Below, in pieces: positions 13,056 to 25,221 of a DNA stretch of 64,000 nucleotides. This stretch comes from Centrapalus pauciflorus (taxonomy: Eukaryota; Streptophyta; Magnoliopsida; Asterales; Asteraceae), in the NCBI GenBank assembly GCA_020465985.1, contig JAANYP010002630.1, positions 397,253 through 461,252 of the forward strand, in the 5' to 3' direction. Position 1 is the first letter of the stretch, and each line of letters starts with the position of its first letter. Position numbers and translations under genes: made by a program. The notes under the pieces are model-generated. The model searched no databases and had not been told where the DNA came from. It saw only the letters and a list, made by a program, of their open reading frames with translations.

Positions 13056-15935
13056 TCACCACCATATACATCTACCTAAGAATTCGATAGATGACCCTAT
13101 AAACACCCATAATATAGCAAACAATACTCCAAGAACTGAAAAATATACGATGCCCCTACGTGATCTCGATGGTTTTGGATTCTCTAACCTTTTCGATGCT
13201 GAACTAGCGGCTGCAGCTGCGGCAGCAGCGGCTACGTTTATGTTTCTGCCCCTACTAAAGCTAGACATTCGTTCAAACGCCCTGTTCACGAGAGCGCTGC
13301 TTTCAGAGGCTGAAGCTGGAGTGGTCGGTATTGATTCGAGAAACGACCAAAGAGCAGACGAGATCCACGAATCGGTACCGTTATCCACGTTGTTTTCTGG
13401 ACATTGATTTAGGTAATACTCGGGATTTTCTTCGATTACAACACCTAGAAACACCATGCCAAACAAAAAAAAAACTTGCTTAATCAGCTAATGTTACATT
13501 TTATAATACCGCCTGCGAAACGGCAGAGGAATGCTTAAAAAGCTTGGTCTTGAACTCCACGAGTCGGGCTCGAGAGCTCTTGCCATTGTCCATCTGATCA
13601 TGAGCTTACAATGTTAGAAAAAACGTAAAGTGAATACTAACTACACGATAGATATCACAATCGTAATTACAATAACGATTGGCATTAGTTCATTTTATTT
13701 AGGTTATATTTCAAACCTAATAGATCCTACCGTTTTTTAACATCTGTTCAGTACCTGATGACGGTTGAGAAACGGCCTGATTAGTTGTTTGAGTCGTCGT
13801 GATGCTGCTGTCTCCTTGGTTGTGATCCCAAAGGTCATAGCTTACTGTAAGTTCGTCATGCAGCTCGTTATTACGATTTACAACTTCGCTCACAAGACCA
13901 GAGTTCTCGGTTCCGTACTCCAAGTTGCCCATATAGGCTGCCTGAAGTTGAAAGTGTTGAGTTCCAAATGCACCCGTCTCTGCAAACCTCGAGGAGTCAT
14001 GGTAGAAATCGAACTCCGATAAAGAATCGAATTCTGGAAAAGGAAGACCCTCTGACACCAATCTTTCCGAACTATCAATTACAGGTTCAGGACCAGTCAG
14101 ATCATCCATTTCAAGAAAATCCTCATCGACAATCAATGGCGGCAGCTCATCGCTAGGACCATTCTCAACTTTGCCCGTAAAACTCTCAAGCAAAAGTTTA
14201 TCGCTTTGTTCCAAGATCTGGGGCAGCGGTGGGAGAATTTCTGGTTCAGCAACAACCTTGTTTAAAAACTCCATAATATCACTCGATAACATATTTTCCT
14301 CTTCTTCTCGAGCATTTTTTAGATCACTTACAGGGATCGGGTCAAGCTTCTGTACCAAAAGTGCATCAATATCCAAACAATCATCATCGCTCCATTCCTC
14401 CTCTACGAACGGCGCACCATACTGCTCGCCGTTCTTGGGACCAGGCCCGCTTTTCTTAAATATCTTGTACAGTACATAGTGTTCTCGAACAAGCGGGCAT
14501 CTCTTGAGCTCTTCCTCATCCATGGTGTACTCGTGCATCACCCAATCCGTGCGTACACCAGAGGGAGCGCGGCCTTGGTAATAGACGAGAGTCTTTTTAT
14601 TCCCGACAGAACATGATTTGCGCTTGATGATTCGGTCCTTTCCGGTTGCTTTCCAGTAGCCGTTCATCGTAGCTCTGCTTGATCTTCCACCATTCGGATA
14701 CTTTCTATCTCGAGGACTAAAGAAGAACCATTGCCTGTCGCCAGTTTTCCATTTAGATTGGCCTGCAAATCACATTCAACGTAAACATTAGTTAGCACCA
14801 ATCATTCAAAGCATTGATTCCTAGCTTTAAACTTAACAGGTCCAGTCACTCATTTTTCGACAAAAAATTGTAGATGTAAATAGAACACACATCATAAATC
14901 ATTACATATGCACTTTTGCACGGATCGATCCATTTTATGCAATGAAAAATCAATTTACAACACGTTAAAACACAACACACAACAAGGGTAAACAAGTAAT
15001 TTTACACGGACGCTTGATCTTGCGTTTTCGACCTTGCAGCATGAACCTAACTACTTGATTATTCGTTCCTAAATGATCAAATAAATCATAAGCTGAATTC
15101 CGTTACCTTAACACTATGATCAGATAATCACACACAAATCCCACATTCAAACACCCCTGAAATTATCTATCTAATCAAACAATCATTAATACTATATAAG
15201 AATCGAATCAATTCAATTCAAAAGAAACAATCCAACAAGATTCAACATAACATAATAACAATATCAAGATTAATAAAAAGTGGTAATAATCATTCAAGAA
15301 ACAATATCCAAATGAACCATATGATCAAACAACCAAAATACTTCAAGAAACAATAAACCCATGACTGAACAATCAAATAATCAACAGAGACAACAAAACC
15401 CTAATGACAAGATAATCACATAACCCAACCCTAAAGCAAAATTCAAAACACTTCAAGAAACCCAGTTTACTAAACATGATCCAAATGAACCTTATGATCA
15501 AACAACCAAAACACTTCAAGAAACAATAAACCCATGATTGTTCAATCAAACAAACAACAGAAACAACAAAACCCTAATGACCAGATAATCACATAATCAA
15601 ACCCTAAAACAAACTTCAAAATACTTCAAGTAGCTCAGATAACTAAACAATCAATAAATCATTTAAGGCTATCAACAAAACACAAGAATATAGTAAAACT
15701 TGACTGAAGCAATGTAAAACATACCAGGTAACTCGTCTGGGTCCCACTTATAAACATCGACTTCGCCGATGATGTCAAGCTTAAGCGACCTACGACAGAT
15801 CTTCCTTTTCAGATAATAAAGAACCAATTCTTCATCAGTGGGATGGAATCTGAACCCCGGAGGGAAGAATTTTCCGGCGGAAGACGACGACTTTGACTTG
15901 GAAACCGTCACTGATTCGATCAAATCAGAACCCAT
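13056..15935 (-). CDS. Membrane-tethered NAC transcription factor (ANAC017/NTL-like), three exons
   Basis: Proposed exons are 15935-15725, 14762-13731 and 13444-13056, joined with GT-AG introns in matching phase, giving about 543 aa. The start is the ATG at 15935; a TTG precedes it in frame. The NAC DNA-binding domain (residues ~23-175) shows GFRFHPTDEELVLYYL, VDVYKWDPDELPG, GYWKATGKDR and GRAPSGVRTDWVMHEY in family order. 'KNGEQYGAPFVEEEW' follows, then an acidic, probably activating, region. The last exon has 'SMSSF'-like Ser-rich sequence, a run of nine or ten alanines, a basic linker (KPSRSRR) and one transmembrane helix (YFSVLGVLFAILWVFIG, ~512-531) with a 12-residue tail. Length, NAC sequence and tail anchor fit the ANAC013/016/017 clade, which is held at the ER and released by proteolysis to act in the nucleus in mitochondrial retrograde and stress responses. 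That role is family knowledge, not seen here. Intron 2 contains an open stretch that could be an alternative exon. Confidence 0.88.
13445..13730 (-). other. NAC intron 2, with a possible cryptic exon
   Basis: Skipping this interval joins exon 2 (phase 1, AACG|GTAGGA) to exon 3 (CTAG|GTGTTG) in frame. Inside it, after an AG near 13604, an open frame in matching phase reads through 'MDNGKSSRARLVEF' to a donor-like GCG|GTATTA near 13511. It leaves in the wrong phase for exon 3. If used it would probably end translation before the transmembrane helix. Confidence 0.5.
14763..15724 (-). other. NAC intron 1
   Basis: The donor CTG|GTATGT at 15724 and acceptor TTTGCAG|GC at 14763 split a glycine codon inside the NAC domain, in 'DELPG|QSKW'. 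NAC genes commonly carry an intron at about this place. The intron is 962 bp and includes the tandem duplication at 15306-15632. Confidence 0.88.
15306..15632. repeat. Tandem duplication, period ~173 bp, in NAC intron 1
   Basis: 'atccaaatgaacc(a/t)tatgatcaaac...' starts at 15306 and again at 15479. The two units match along most of their length, with a few substitutions and small indels. Confidence 0.85.
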
Positions 15936-16828
15936 CAAACTGAAGCAGAAAGTAGCTGTTTTTCGATCGATTGAAACTATAATAATACTGATTAATTGAA
16001 AGAAATATTGATCGGAAAGTGTTTATTGTGAGATTCGAAAGAAGCGTGGAGAAGAAGAATTGTAACCCCAAACCCAAAGGGGGATGGGGATGAGACTTTT
16101 GGGGGTTTAATCTGAGCGTTTACTGGTTTATGATTTTTTTTAACATTTTATTTGGTGAGTGAGCAGAAAAAGGGGGAAAGATCTTGGAAGTTGCCTTTTA
16201 TTTTGGATAAATTCATTTTCACTACCTAAGGTATGATAAATGACACATTCACCCTTTACATGTTTTTATAGTAATGTCTTGTTGTTATTATTAATTTATT
16301 AATTGTTTATGAAACCATGTATTACGTGAATAAATTTTTATAAATAATTGGTTGGTAAAGTGTATCTAAAATTAAATTAAATCATATAATGTTAATTCTA
16401 ATAAAAAAAATAAAATAAAAGTACAGTTATTTGTCATATATATTATTTATCTACCTTTTTAAATATTCATAAATAGTAGTTAGTTTTTTTAACATTCTTT
16501 TAATAATTTTACCTTTTATATTTATTAATCTTTATAGATGTTACAAATAATGAATTATATTTATATATTATTTTAATTTATTTTATAAATAATAAATGTA
16601 GTTATCTTTTCAAGTTGAATGTGGTGATTCCATATGACAATTTGTGTTCTTTAAAGTGTAATTATCTTTTCAGGTTGAATGTGGTGATTCCATGTGGTAA
16701 TTTGTGTTCTATTTTATTATATAGGTTATTGTCACACAAAATCCAAAGGTTATGGGTTATTTAGTGTAAAATCAAACTCTTACTATCACAAACTATGACT
16801 TGTAATTCTGGAAAATACTTCAAATTTA
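15936..16828. other. NAC upstream region and AT-rich intergenic DNA
   Basis: 15936-16130 probably holds the NAC 5' UTR and promoter (C/T-rich on the sense strand). No convincing TATA box is seen. From about 16300 the sequence resembles 41815-42010 and 42180-42370 ('accatgtattacgtgaataa...aataattggtt'), a diverged dispersed repeat with Helitron-like ends. Confidence 0.5.
16596..16712. repeat. Two-unit tandem repeat, ~58 bp
   Basis: 'tgtagttatcttttcaagtt...' is followed by 'tgtaattatcttttcaggtt...', each ending in 'aatttgtgttct'. Confidence 0.8.
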
Positions 16829-17020
16829 GGTATCATTTGGATTGCATGAATTTAAAATAATGGATTCTAAATGATGGGATTATAAAATATTTAGAAAGAT
16901 AGGTGGATTATAAATGATGGAAAGTAAATGCTAAAGAAGTTAAATCCTCTCTTTTTATTTTTCATCCAAACATTACATCGGTGGATTTCTAAATCCAAAC
17001 CTACCAAACCAAACAGCACC
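16829..17020. mobile_element. 192-bp PIF/Harbinger-like MITE
   Basis: The ends GGTATCATTTGGATTG and, inverted, GGTGCTGTTTGGTTTG are imperfect TIRs. Each is flanked by TTA, the 3-bp target typical of PIF/Harbinger. No coding capacity. Confidence 0.65.
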
Positions 17021-17172
17021 TTATGGTGGAAGTTTTGTTTTAAGTTGTTCTATCATGTTACTCATAGGCGGACCTAACTGATAAGAAGGTATATCTCATG
17101 TCACCATTCCCTCTCTAATAACCTCGTCTTGTAATGTAAATTTTTTAAAAATTTTAATTGTGCAACTAGTCT

Positions 17173-17578
17173 TAGGGGTGTGCACGGTTCGGTTTGGTTA
17201 GTAGTTAACATGTGAACCGTGTTTTTGGTTTCGATTACCCGTGGTTCTGTCCACGGTACCCGTTATATGCTTTAAAACAAATAAAATTATAGAAATATAT
17301 CTTTTTTGAACACAACTTCTTTTTAAGTTCATAGTCATAGTAAACTATTTGATTATAAATCTTAAAAGTCACACTAAATTATTTAATAAAACAATTAAAA
17401 TAAAAAATCCTTTGAAAATCTAGTATTTAATGTATTAGAATGTCTGAATGAAATTATAAATAAAAGCTACTAACTTGTATATATATAATCGGTTCGGTTA
17501 TCACCGCCACATGATGTTTTTTTCGATTTCGGTTTAAACGGTTCGGCTCGGTTTTTCGGTTTTATTTGTACACCCCAA
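17173..17578. mobile_element. Diverged hAT-like element, 406 bp
   Basis: Ends are TAGGGGTGTGCACGGTTCGG and CCGAACC-type subterminal repeats with a right end ACACCCCAA. The flanking 8-mers ACTAGTCT and ACCAATCT match at 6 of 8 positions, as expected for an old insertion. Confidence 0.65.
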
Positions 17579-18261
17579 ACCAATCTAATCAATTTTTGAA
17601 AATTTTTGAAGTGTGCAGGTTAATTATAAAACATTACAACCTCAAATCTAAAAATTAAATTTACAAATGAATACCTAAGTAAGAAAAAATAAATAATGAA
17701 ACTCTTATAACCCAATGATTTAATTAAAGTCAAACTCAAAAAACCTAAAAATCTAGTGTAAGGATTAATCCTCAAGAATTATAATAAATCAAAGCAATAC
17801 GGTAATTGATCGATCCTAGAAGATGAAATATCATGGATGACAACTATAATATTGTACAAGTCCACAGTTTAAAAAAGCTTTCATACTATTTTAATTTATT
17901 TGATATTTTGTATTATTTTAAGTTATTGATTATTGTTTGTTGGTCTGACTCGACCAATCTAATTAATTACAATGTCGGATCGGTAGGATGACCTATATTT
18001 TGCAACCAGCAGTCCTTGATTCTGAGTCCGCCACTTACGTTAATAAATGTATCTTACGATTTATGTTGTTGTAACGATGGGTATTTAATACCAACTTGTG
18101 ACATTTGGGTTGTGTTTCTGAAAACAATATATGAGTCACGAATAAGTTGGATAATATACATTATTCACTACGATACATACACACACATGTATATATAGAA
18201 ACTTTTATATATGTTTCATAAGTCATTTACACAATTTTCTTATTTTACTTTTATTATAAAA
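17579..18261. other. Intergenic AT-rich sequence
   Basis: No gene or repeat structure recognised. Confidence 0.6.
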
Positions 18262-18765
18262 TCTATATCTATATCTATATATTCTATTAAAAAGTAAATA
18301 AGAGTCACTTGGCACTTAGATAGATTGCCGATTGGCGTATCCAAGATATGACATGTGTAATATACAATTTTCATCTTCAAATTATAATTAATTAATTTAA
18401 TTTAATTGTGTTATAAAAAAATCCTTTGACTATTTTATAGGACATTTGTTTAAAATTCCAATTATCTCTATATTCTTTTTTTAGCTTCTTATTCAAGTAT
18501 ACTAAAATTAATAAACAAAAATAAAAAAAAAACATTTTTGAAAAATTAGTTTGACTATTATTATAGGAAAAAAATTGCTTTCTAATTATTAAATTCTTAA
18601 TTATGTATTGTACTTTTAATTATTTGCTTTAAATCATTTCATTAATCTTAGTAGTATAATATTGTTCTTTAATGATATTTTATTTATTGTTTCAATGATA
18701 ATCTTTTAAATTTAAAAAGAACCAGTTATTTAGGTATCCTGTGTTGTATATGGGTAATAAACTAG
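18262..18765 (+). mobile_element. Helitron-like non-autonomous element, ~500 bp
   Basis: It starts with a TC after A and has 'attaaaaagtaaataagagtcacttggcac' near its start. It ends with a short imperfect stem (CCTGTGTTGTATATGGG) followed by TAATAAACTAG and then T. CTAG-3' with a preceding hairpin and an A/T insertion site is the usual Helitron pattern. The exact start is uncertain. A relative is at 41290-41777 on the minus strand. Confidence 0.55.
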
Positions 18766-19724
18766 TGTTATTTATATGTGCACATAACTCAAAAGGTTAT
18801 TTAAAATTTATATACATATGTATTTTCGGTAAATTATAATTTGTATTGTAAACTTATTAATTTTTTAAATAGAATATTGTGTAAAAAACAAACATACTTT
18901 CAATATTTGACGAATAAATCATTGCACCAAATACGTTTATAAAAAAATCTCTTAACTTAAAATCATTTTCGTAAAAATCACTGCACAAAATATGTTTTCA
19001 TAAAAGTCTCTTAACAAAATCTTATGAAAAACTCATAAAAATCCCACAAAAACACAATTTGTAAATAATTTCAAGTTGATAGACTTTTATGGAAACATTT
19101 TTTATACAGGGCTTAATTGAAAAATATCAAAAGTACATTGATTTTTACATAAATTTCCATTGTTTAAAATGTTAAAAAAAATCCTAATACCTATCGGGGA
19201 TTCCTGATACCTATTACCTAATGGGACCGTGGATGGAAACAAGAATTCATTCCCTGACCTGGATCGAGGCGGAAATGAGTTCGGTTATCTCCACCCCATT
19301 GTCATGCCTACCATCATATATTATTTATCATATATGTGCAACCATTTTTTTCATCGGTGAACTTCTAATGTTGTTTAAGGTGGTACAATACTTTTAATTC
19401 ATGATAAATATTTAAACTAAAGAAACATTTAAAAGCTATACATTTATATTTGTATTCCTTTCAGAAATGCTTACTTGAGTGTTCTATTTTTGCACTAAAT
19501 ATTGATTCCAACAACCCATAAGACTTAGATTGCATGTGGTTAAGTAATTAGAATGCATTTAACTTGTACTTTTAATTTGATTAACATGAGTGTACCAAAA
19601 CTATCAAATTTAGGTATATAATAGTTAAATTTACATTCTTTTTGATATTTAAATATGTTGATAAATTAACAAAACTATTTAGTTAAATGAACAAACTTGT
19701 GATTAATCGCTTCGAACTTGAAAG
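18766..19724. other. Intergenic AT-rich sequence
   Basis: No gene recognised. Confidence 0.6.
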
Positions 19725-20624
19725 CAGTGGTGGATCCAGAAAAATTTCTTATAGGGGTCGGAATTTAATAACTACGAGAGTGTAAGTGTTTGTGACCTCA
19801 AATTTTTTTTTTAAATTTCAAACTTTCGGGTTGGTTCGTCTAGATCATATAATAAAACAAATACGTAAATGATACGACGTACAAACTTACAAACAAATCT
19901 TAACTCTTAATTTTTTAAATAATAATCTAAACTATATCATTTAGAATTAGTCATATATAAAATAAATTATATGATCAATTACTCATTTAAAAATCTAATA
20001 ATGTATAAAATAAATCAAGTAACTCAACTATTAAACTAAAAATTTCATTTATCATTATAAATATTAAAAAAACATAAAATTATATCTTCCAAGTGACTAA
20101 GTGAGACTGTGGCGGTGTGGTCTGTGGGCGACTGGTTTGTGGAGCAGCTTGAGCAGGCGAGCAGCAAAGCCACGGAGGGCGATGCGGGCCGTGACGAGGT
20201 GAGGGCGTGCAACTTCTTTTCCTTCTTCCTTTCTTCTTCCTGGTTCGTGGCCTCTTCTTCTTCTTTTTGTTTTCGTTTGTGCGACATACACACAAACACA
20301 CTGATCACCACTCCACCAGCCCTACTCCAACAGATAAATTTCCAAGCCCAATTCCCAAACTCAATCTTTAAGCCAAGGTCCAAACCCAAATGCAGGTTTT
20401 TTAATTGTTTGTTAAATAGGTAACCAATTATTACGTTTATGTATATTTTTTTAGATTTTGTATCAGATTCTTTTTATATATAAAATTTTTAAAACTTATC
20501 AATGGTATAGGGGTCGAACTTCTAAAATCACTTGGGTCGGAAATTTTTTAACCATATATATAACACGTAAAAAAAAATTATCAGGGTCGTTTGACCCCGT
20601 ACCTCTTACATGCATCCGCCCCTG
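19725..20624. mobile_element. hAT-like non-autonomous element, 900 bp
   Basis: The left end CAGTGGTGGATCCAG and the right end, inverted, CAGGGGCGGATGCATG are TIRs. An exact 8-bp target duplication CTTGAAAG lies at 19717-19724 and 20625-20632. The G/C-richer interior at 20100-20420 gives several overlapping open frames on both strands, none with a recognisable domain. Confidence 0.88.
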
Positions 20625-20632
20625 CTTGAAAG

Positions 20633-21546
20633 TGGTAACTCTTCATTTTATATTTTGTTTCGTATTTAAGTTACTATTTTGTGCTACATGTGAACAACTT
20701 TCATAGATGTTTTTTAAGCAATGCTGTCAAGATTGAGATCTTATTTGAAATGATGGATAGTCAAGTGTAAGTTTGAGTATCGAATCGTGTTTTGGCTTGT
20801 CGTGCATGAGTTAACTATTTATATCTAATTTGTTGGACTCATTTTAATTTTGTTTTTATTTTGATTTTTTGATATTTAGATTCAAATTTCCAAGTTTCAA
20901 ATTATGTATTTAGCCTCTTGAATATGGAGGGGAGAGATCTATTATAAAATCTACAAGTTTAAGGGTTCAATCATTGGCCTCTCCACTAGCAACAACCGTT
21001 TTGTAAGCCAAAAAATATACGTTCACATTGGTCTTCTTGGGGGATGGGTTCTGTATGGGACCATTTGGGATTGTCAGTATCAACATTTGTCATAAACCTA
21101 AAATAATACATTTGGCTTAAATATAGAGAAAATTACCAAGAAAAGTAACGTAAGGTACAAAAAATGACGATAAAGATAATGTGAACTTTTTTAGGCTGAA
21201 AAAGGTAACATTAAATTCAATTTTGTCAAAAAAAAAAAACGTGTTGATAACCAATTAGTAAGATAAAATTAATTTTATGATCCATTTTTTGGTAAAAGAA
21301 TAATATTTGATTGTCTTTCTTGGCTTAAAAATTGAAATTCATGTCATTTTTCAATCAAAATAATATTTTATATTATATTTCTCGGCCTAAAAAACTTTAC
21401 AATACCTTTATTGTCAAATTTCGTATTTTATATTATCTTTCTTGGTAATTTTTCCTAAAATATATCAAATAAAACCGCATTGTTCCCTTCGATTATAAAT
21501 GTTAATTTTTTTAATCACGGAATTTCAATATTTTACTATTATTTTT
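20633..21546. other. Intergenic AT-rich sequence
   Basis: No gene recognised. 21130-21450 contains inverted phrases such as 'ttaccaagaaaag' and 'ttcttggtaattttt', suggesting a decayed foldback repeat. Confidence 0.5.
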
Positions 21547-22046
21547 ATTTTATAAATGACAAATGACAAAAAATAGTAACAAGTTTTATCACTTATGTCA
21601 TTAATAGTTACATTATTTATTTTTATTATTATTAACATTGACTTTTATATTTTTTAATATTTATAGTAACAATCTTTTTATTTTTCTATTAATAATAGTA
21701 ATTTGTGACATGCAAATTTGTTTAGCAAATCACCAATAACTTTCCGGTTATCAAAAATAGTAATATATTTTCATATTTTTATCAATAACGGTAACATATC
21801 AAATTAAAACCCAAATTTATTTATTTTTTAAAGTTTTCTAAGATTTCATAAATACCAAAATAAACCCAATTTATGTTTCAAATTTTGTTGTGAAATTTTA
21901 AAATAAAATTTTAGTTTTTATTTTTCTATTATTATTTATTTATTTGAAGTTTATATAATTATATTATTACTATCTTTAGGACTATTTTTTTAATTTCATT
22001 AAATTTATTTATTTACGGTTTTTATTTTTTGTAACCTTATAAATTT

Positions 22047-22053
<7 letters not shown>

Positions 22054-22078
<25 letters not shown>
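22054..22078. repeat. Short (TA)n in element A
   Basis: TA run in the left arm of element A. Confidence 0.9.
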
Positions 22079-24889
22079 TCTGAATATTTACGGTTAGATT
22101 ATTTATAGTTTTTTCCATCCCTAGAAAAACTAAAAAAATGAATGGGACGTGGTACTTTTCATTTGTAAAACTTTTCGTTTGGAATTAAAAAACAACAAAT
22201 TGTTCAGTTTTATAATAAATTCTAAATGAAACGGATTGCAATCTATTCGGGTTTTAGTGTTTACGAATGGCAAAAACTACGACTCATTCATTCTCTAGAT
22301 TTTTTTTACCAAAAACTGTAAACCATTTTGATTTTTCGTTTTTAACAAAATAATTGTAATCCATTTGTTTTTGTGTTTTTAACAAGGAAAAAACTATGAA
22401 TTGTTCTGGTTTATAGTTTTTTTGAATAAAAAATATTACAACCCATTTTGATTTTTAGTTTTTCAAATAAAAAATACAATTCATTTAGATTGAAAAAAAC
22501 CAAACACCATAATGATTCATATTTTTTTTGTTTAGAAAAACTGAAAATAGTATGATTCATATTTTTTTGTTTGGATTAAAAGACTACAAATTATTCTGTT
22601 TTTTAATCTTTCCAAACGAAAATGACTATGATCCATTCAAGTCTTTAGCTTTTCTTGAATGACAAAAACTACAACCCCATTTACTTTTTAGATATTTTTA
22701 ACAAAAAAACTATGAACAACTCTTGTTTTTTGATTTTTGCTAACAGAAAAAATTACGACTCATTCATTTTTTTAGTTTTTAACAACAAAAAAAACTATAA
22801 ATAATTGCGGTTTATAGTTTTTCTAAATGAAAAATGTTGCAACCTATTTTAATTATTAGTGTTTTAAATAAAAAAACCACAACCCATTTATATTGAAAAA
22901 AACTAAAAACCAAAATGCTTCATATTGTTTTGTTTGAAAAACTAAAAAAAGGTTGGAAAAATAAAAAATAGAATGATTCATAGTATTTTTTGTTCATATT
23001 ATTATATAATAGTGAATAAATAATAAATATTATCTAACCGTAAATAAATATTCAAAATATATATTAAAAAATTATAAGGTTATGAAAAAAAGTATAAATA
23101 AATAAAATTAATAAAATTAAAAAATAGTAATAATATAATTGAATACACTTTAAATAGATAAATAATAATAGAAATAAAAAAGCAAAATTTTATTACAAAA
23201 TTTCACAACAAAATATGAAACGTAAATTGTGTTTATTTTGTTATTTATGAAATCTTAGAAAACCTTTAAAATAAAAAAGTTGGGTTTGATTTGATATGTT
23301 GTTGTTATTGATAAAAATATGAAATGGTGTTATTATTTTTTATAACTAAAAAGTTGTTGATGATCTAAACAAGTACTATTATTAATAGAAAAATAAAAAA
23401 TTGTTACTATAAACAATTTGGTCGGACTAAAGTAATAGTTTATATTTTTTATTGTTTATAGTAACATCTTTTATAGTAAAGACTTTTTATTTTTCTAATA
23501 ATAATAGTAATAGTTTATTAATAGAAAAATAGGCAAATGACCAAAAATAGTAACACCTTTTGACATTTTTATCATTAATAGTAACATTATTTTTTTTTTT
23601 ATCATTAATAGTAACAACTTTTTATTTTTCTATCAATAATAGTAATGGGTGACCTGTAAACCTGTTTAGCAGGTCACCAACTTTTCAGTTATCAAAAATA
23701 GTAACATCTTTTCAGATTTTTATCAATAATAGTAACATATCAAACTAAAAACATAATTTTTTTATTTTATTAAGCTTTCTAATATTCCATAAACACCAAA
23801 ATAAACCAAAGTTTTATTCCGAATATTTACGGATAGATAATATTCGATTATTTATTCACAATTATATATAATATGAATGAAAAAATACTGTGAATCATTT
23901 CAATTTTTACTTTTTCTAACAAAAAAACTACGGACCATCATTTTCTTAGTTTTACCCAATAAAATTATACAAATCGTTCCATCTCCAATCTAAATGGGTC
24001 ATAGTTTTTATATTAAAAAAACGAAAAATTAAAATGAGTCTCAATATTTTTCATTCATAAAACTATAAAACACAATGAGTCATGGTTTTTTCATTCATAG
24101 AAAAATTAACAAATGAATGGGTCGCAATACTTTTTCATTCGCACTACTTTTCATTTGGAATAAAAAAATTACAAATTGATCATGTTTTAGATTTTTTTAA
24201 CAGAAAACCATAAATCATTTTGAGTTTTCGTACAAAATAATTGCAACTCATTAATTTTTGTGTTTTTAACAACGAAAAAACTATGAATTATTCTAGTTTA
24301 TAGTTTCGTACAAGTGGTTATGTATCGTTTTTATGAATTACAATTTTTTTCATTCGGCAAAGCTATAAACTGTACTAGTTCATAGTTTTTTCGTTGTTAA
24401 AAACACAAAAATAAATGAGTTGCAATTATTTTGTACGAAAAATCAAAATGATTTATAGTTTTTTGTAAAAAAATTTAAAACATGATTGGGTCGTAGTTTT
24501 TCATTTAGAAAAGCTAAAAGTTGTAATTTGTAATCAATTTCATTTGGAATTTACTAAAAGCTAATCAATTTGTACTTTTTTATTCCAAATGAATAGTACT
24601 ACGAATGAAAAAGTATTGCAACCCATTTATTTTTTAGTTTTTCTATGAATGAAAAAACCATGACATGACTCATTGTGGTTTATAGCTTTATGAATGAAAA
24701 TTATTGAGACTCATTTTGATTTTTTGTTTTTTAAATAAAAAAACTATGACACATTTAGATTGGAAAAAACTAAAAAATGGAACGATTTGTATTATTTTAT
24801 TCGGAAAAACTAAGAAAATGATGGTTCGTAGTTTTTTTGTTGGAAAAAGTGAAAATTGAAATGATTCATAGTATTTTTCATTCATATTA

Positions 24890-25190
24890 TGTGAAAAATA
24901 GTTTCTACCAATTCAATCAACTAGATGCAAATAATAAGAACACAGAATTTAATCAATACTAACCAAATGATTCGATTGATACTCTTGATGATTACAAAAA
25001 TGATATCTGGAATATTCTTCTTCGTACAGAGCAGCTTTTCAGAATTGAATGCGTACAAAATAATCTTCTGACCGATTCTTACTATTTGGAAAGTCAACAT
25101 GACTATTTATACAAATTTACAAACTATAAGGAAATTACATAATCAGTCCCTAGACTTTGATATTTCATCAATCAAAAACATATTCTAACA
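24890..25190 (-). repeat. 3' LTR of the Sirevirus-like element
   Basis: 301 bp, TGTGAAAAATAG...ATTCTAACA on the plus strand. It differs from the other LTR at three sites. Confidence 0.95.
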
Positions 25191-25205
25191 ATCCCCCCCT
25201 TTGAT
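25191..25205 (-). other. Polypurine tract next to the 3' LTR
   Basis: In element sense it reads AAAGGGGGGAT directly before the LTR, the expected primer site for plus-strand DNA synthesis. Confidence 0.85.
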
Positions 25206-25221
25206 GAAAGTAGCAAAGTCT

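Noticed and set aside
13150..13407. 85-codon plus-strand frame over the NAC last exon
   Set aside because: Antisense shadow of the NAC coding exon.
20045..20423. Overlapping 60-114-codon frames
   Set aside because: Inside a hAT-like non-autonomous element, on both strands, with no recognisable motif.
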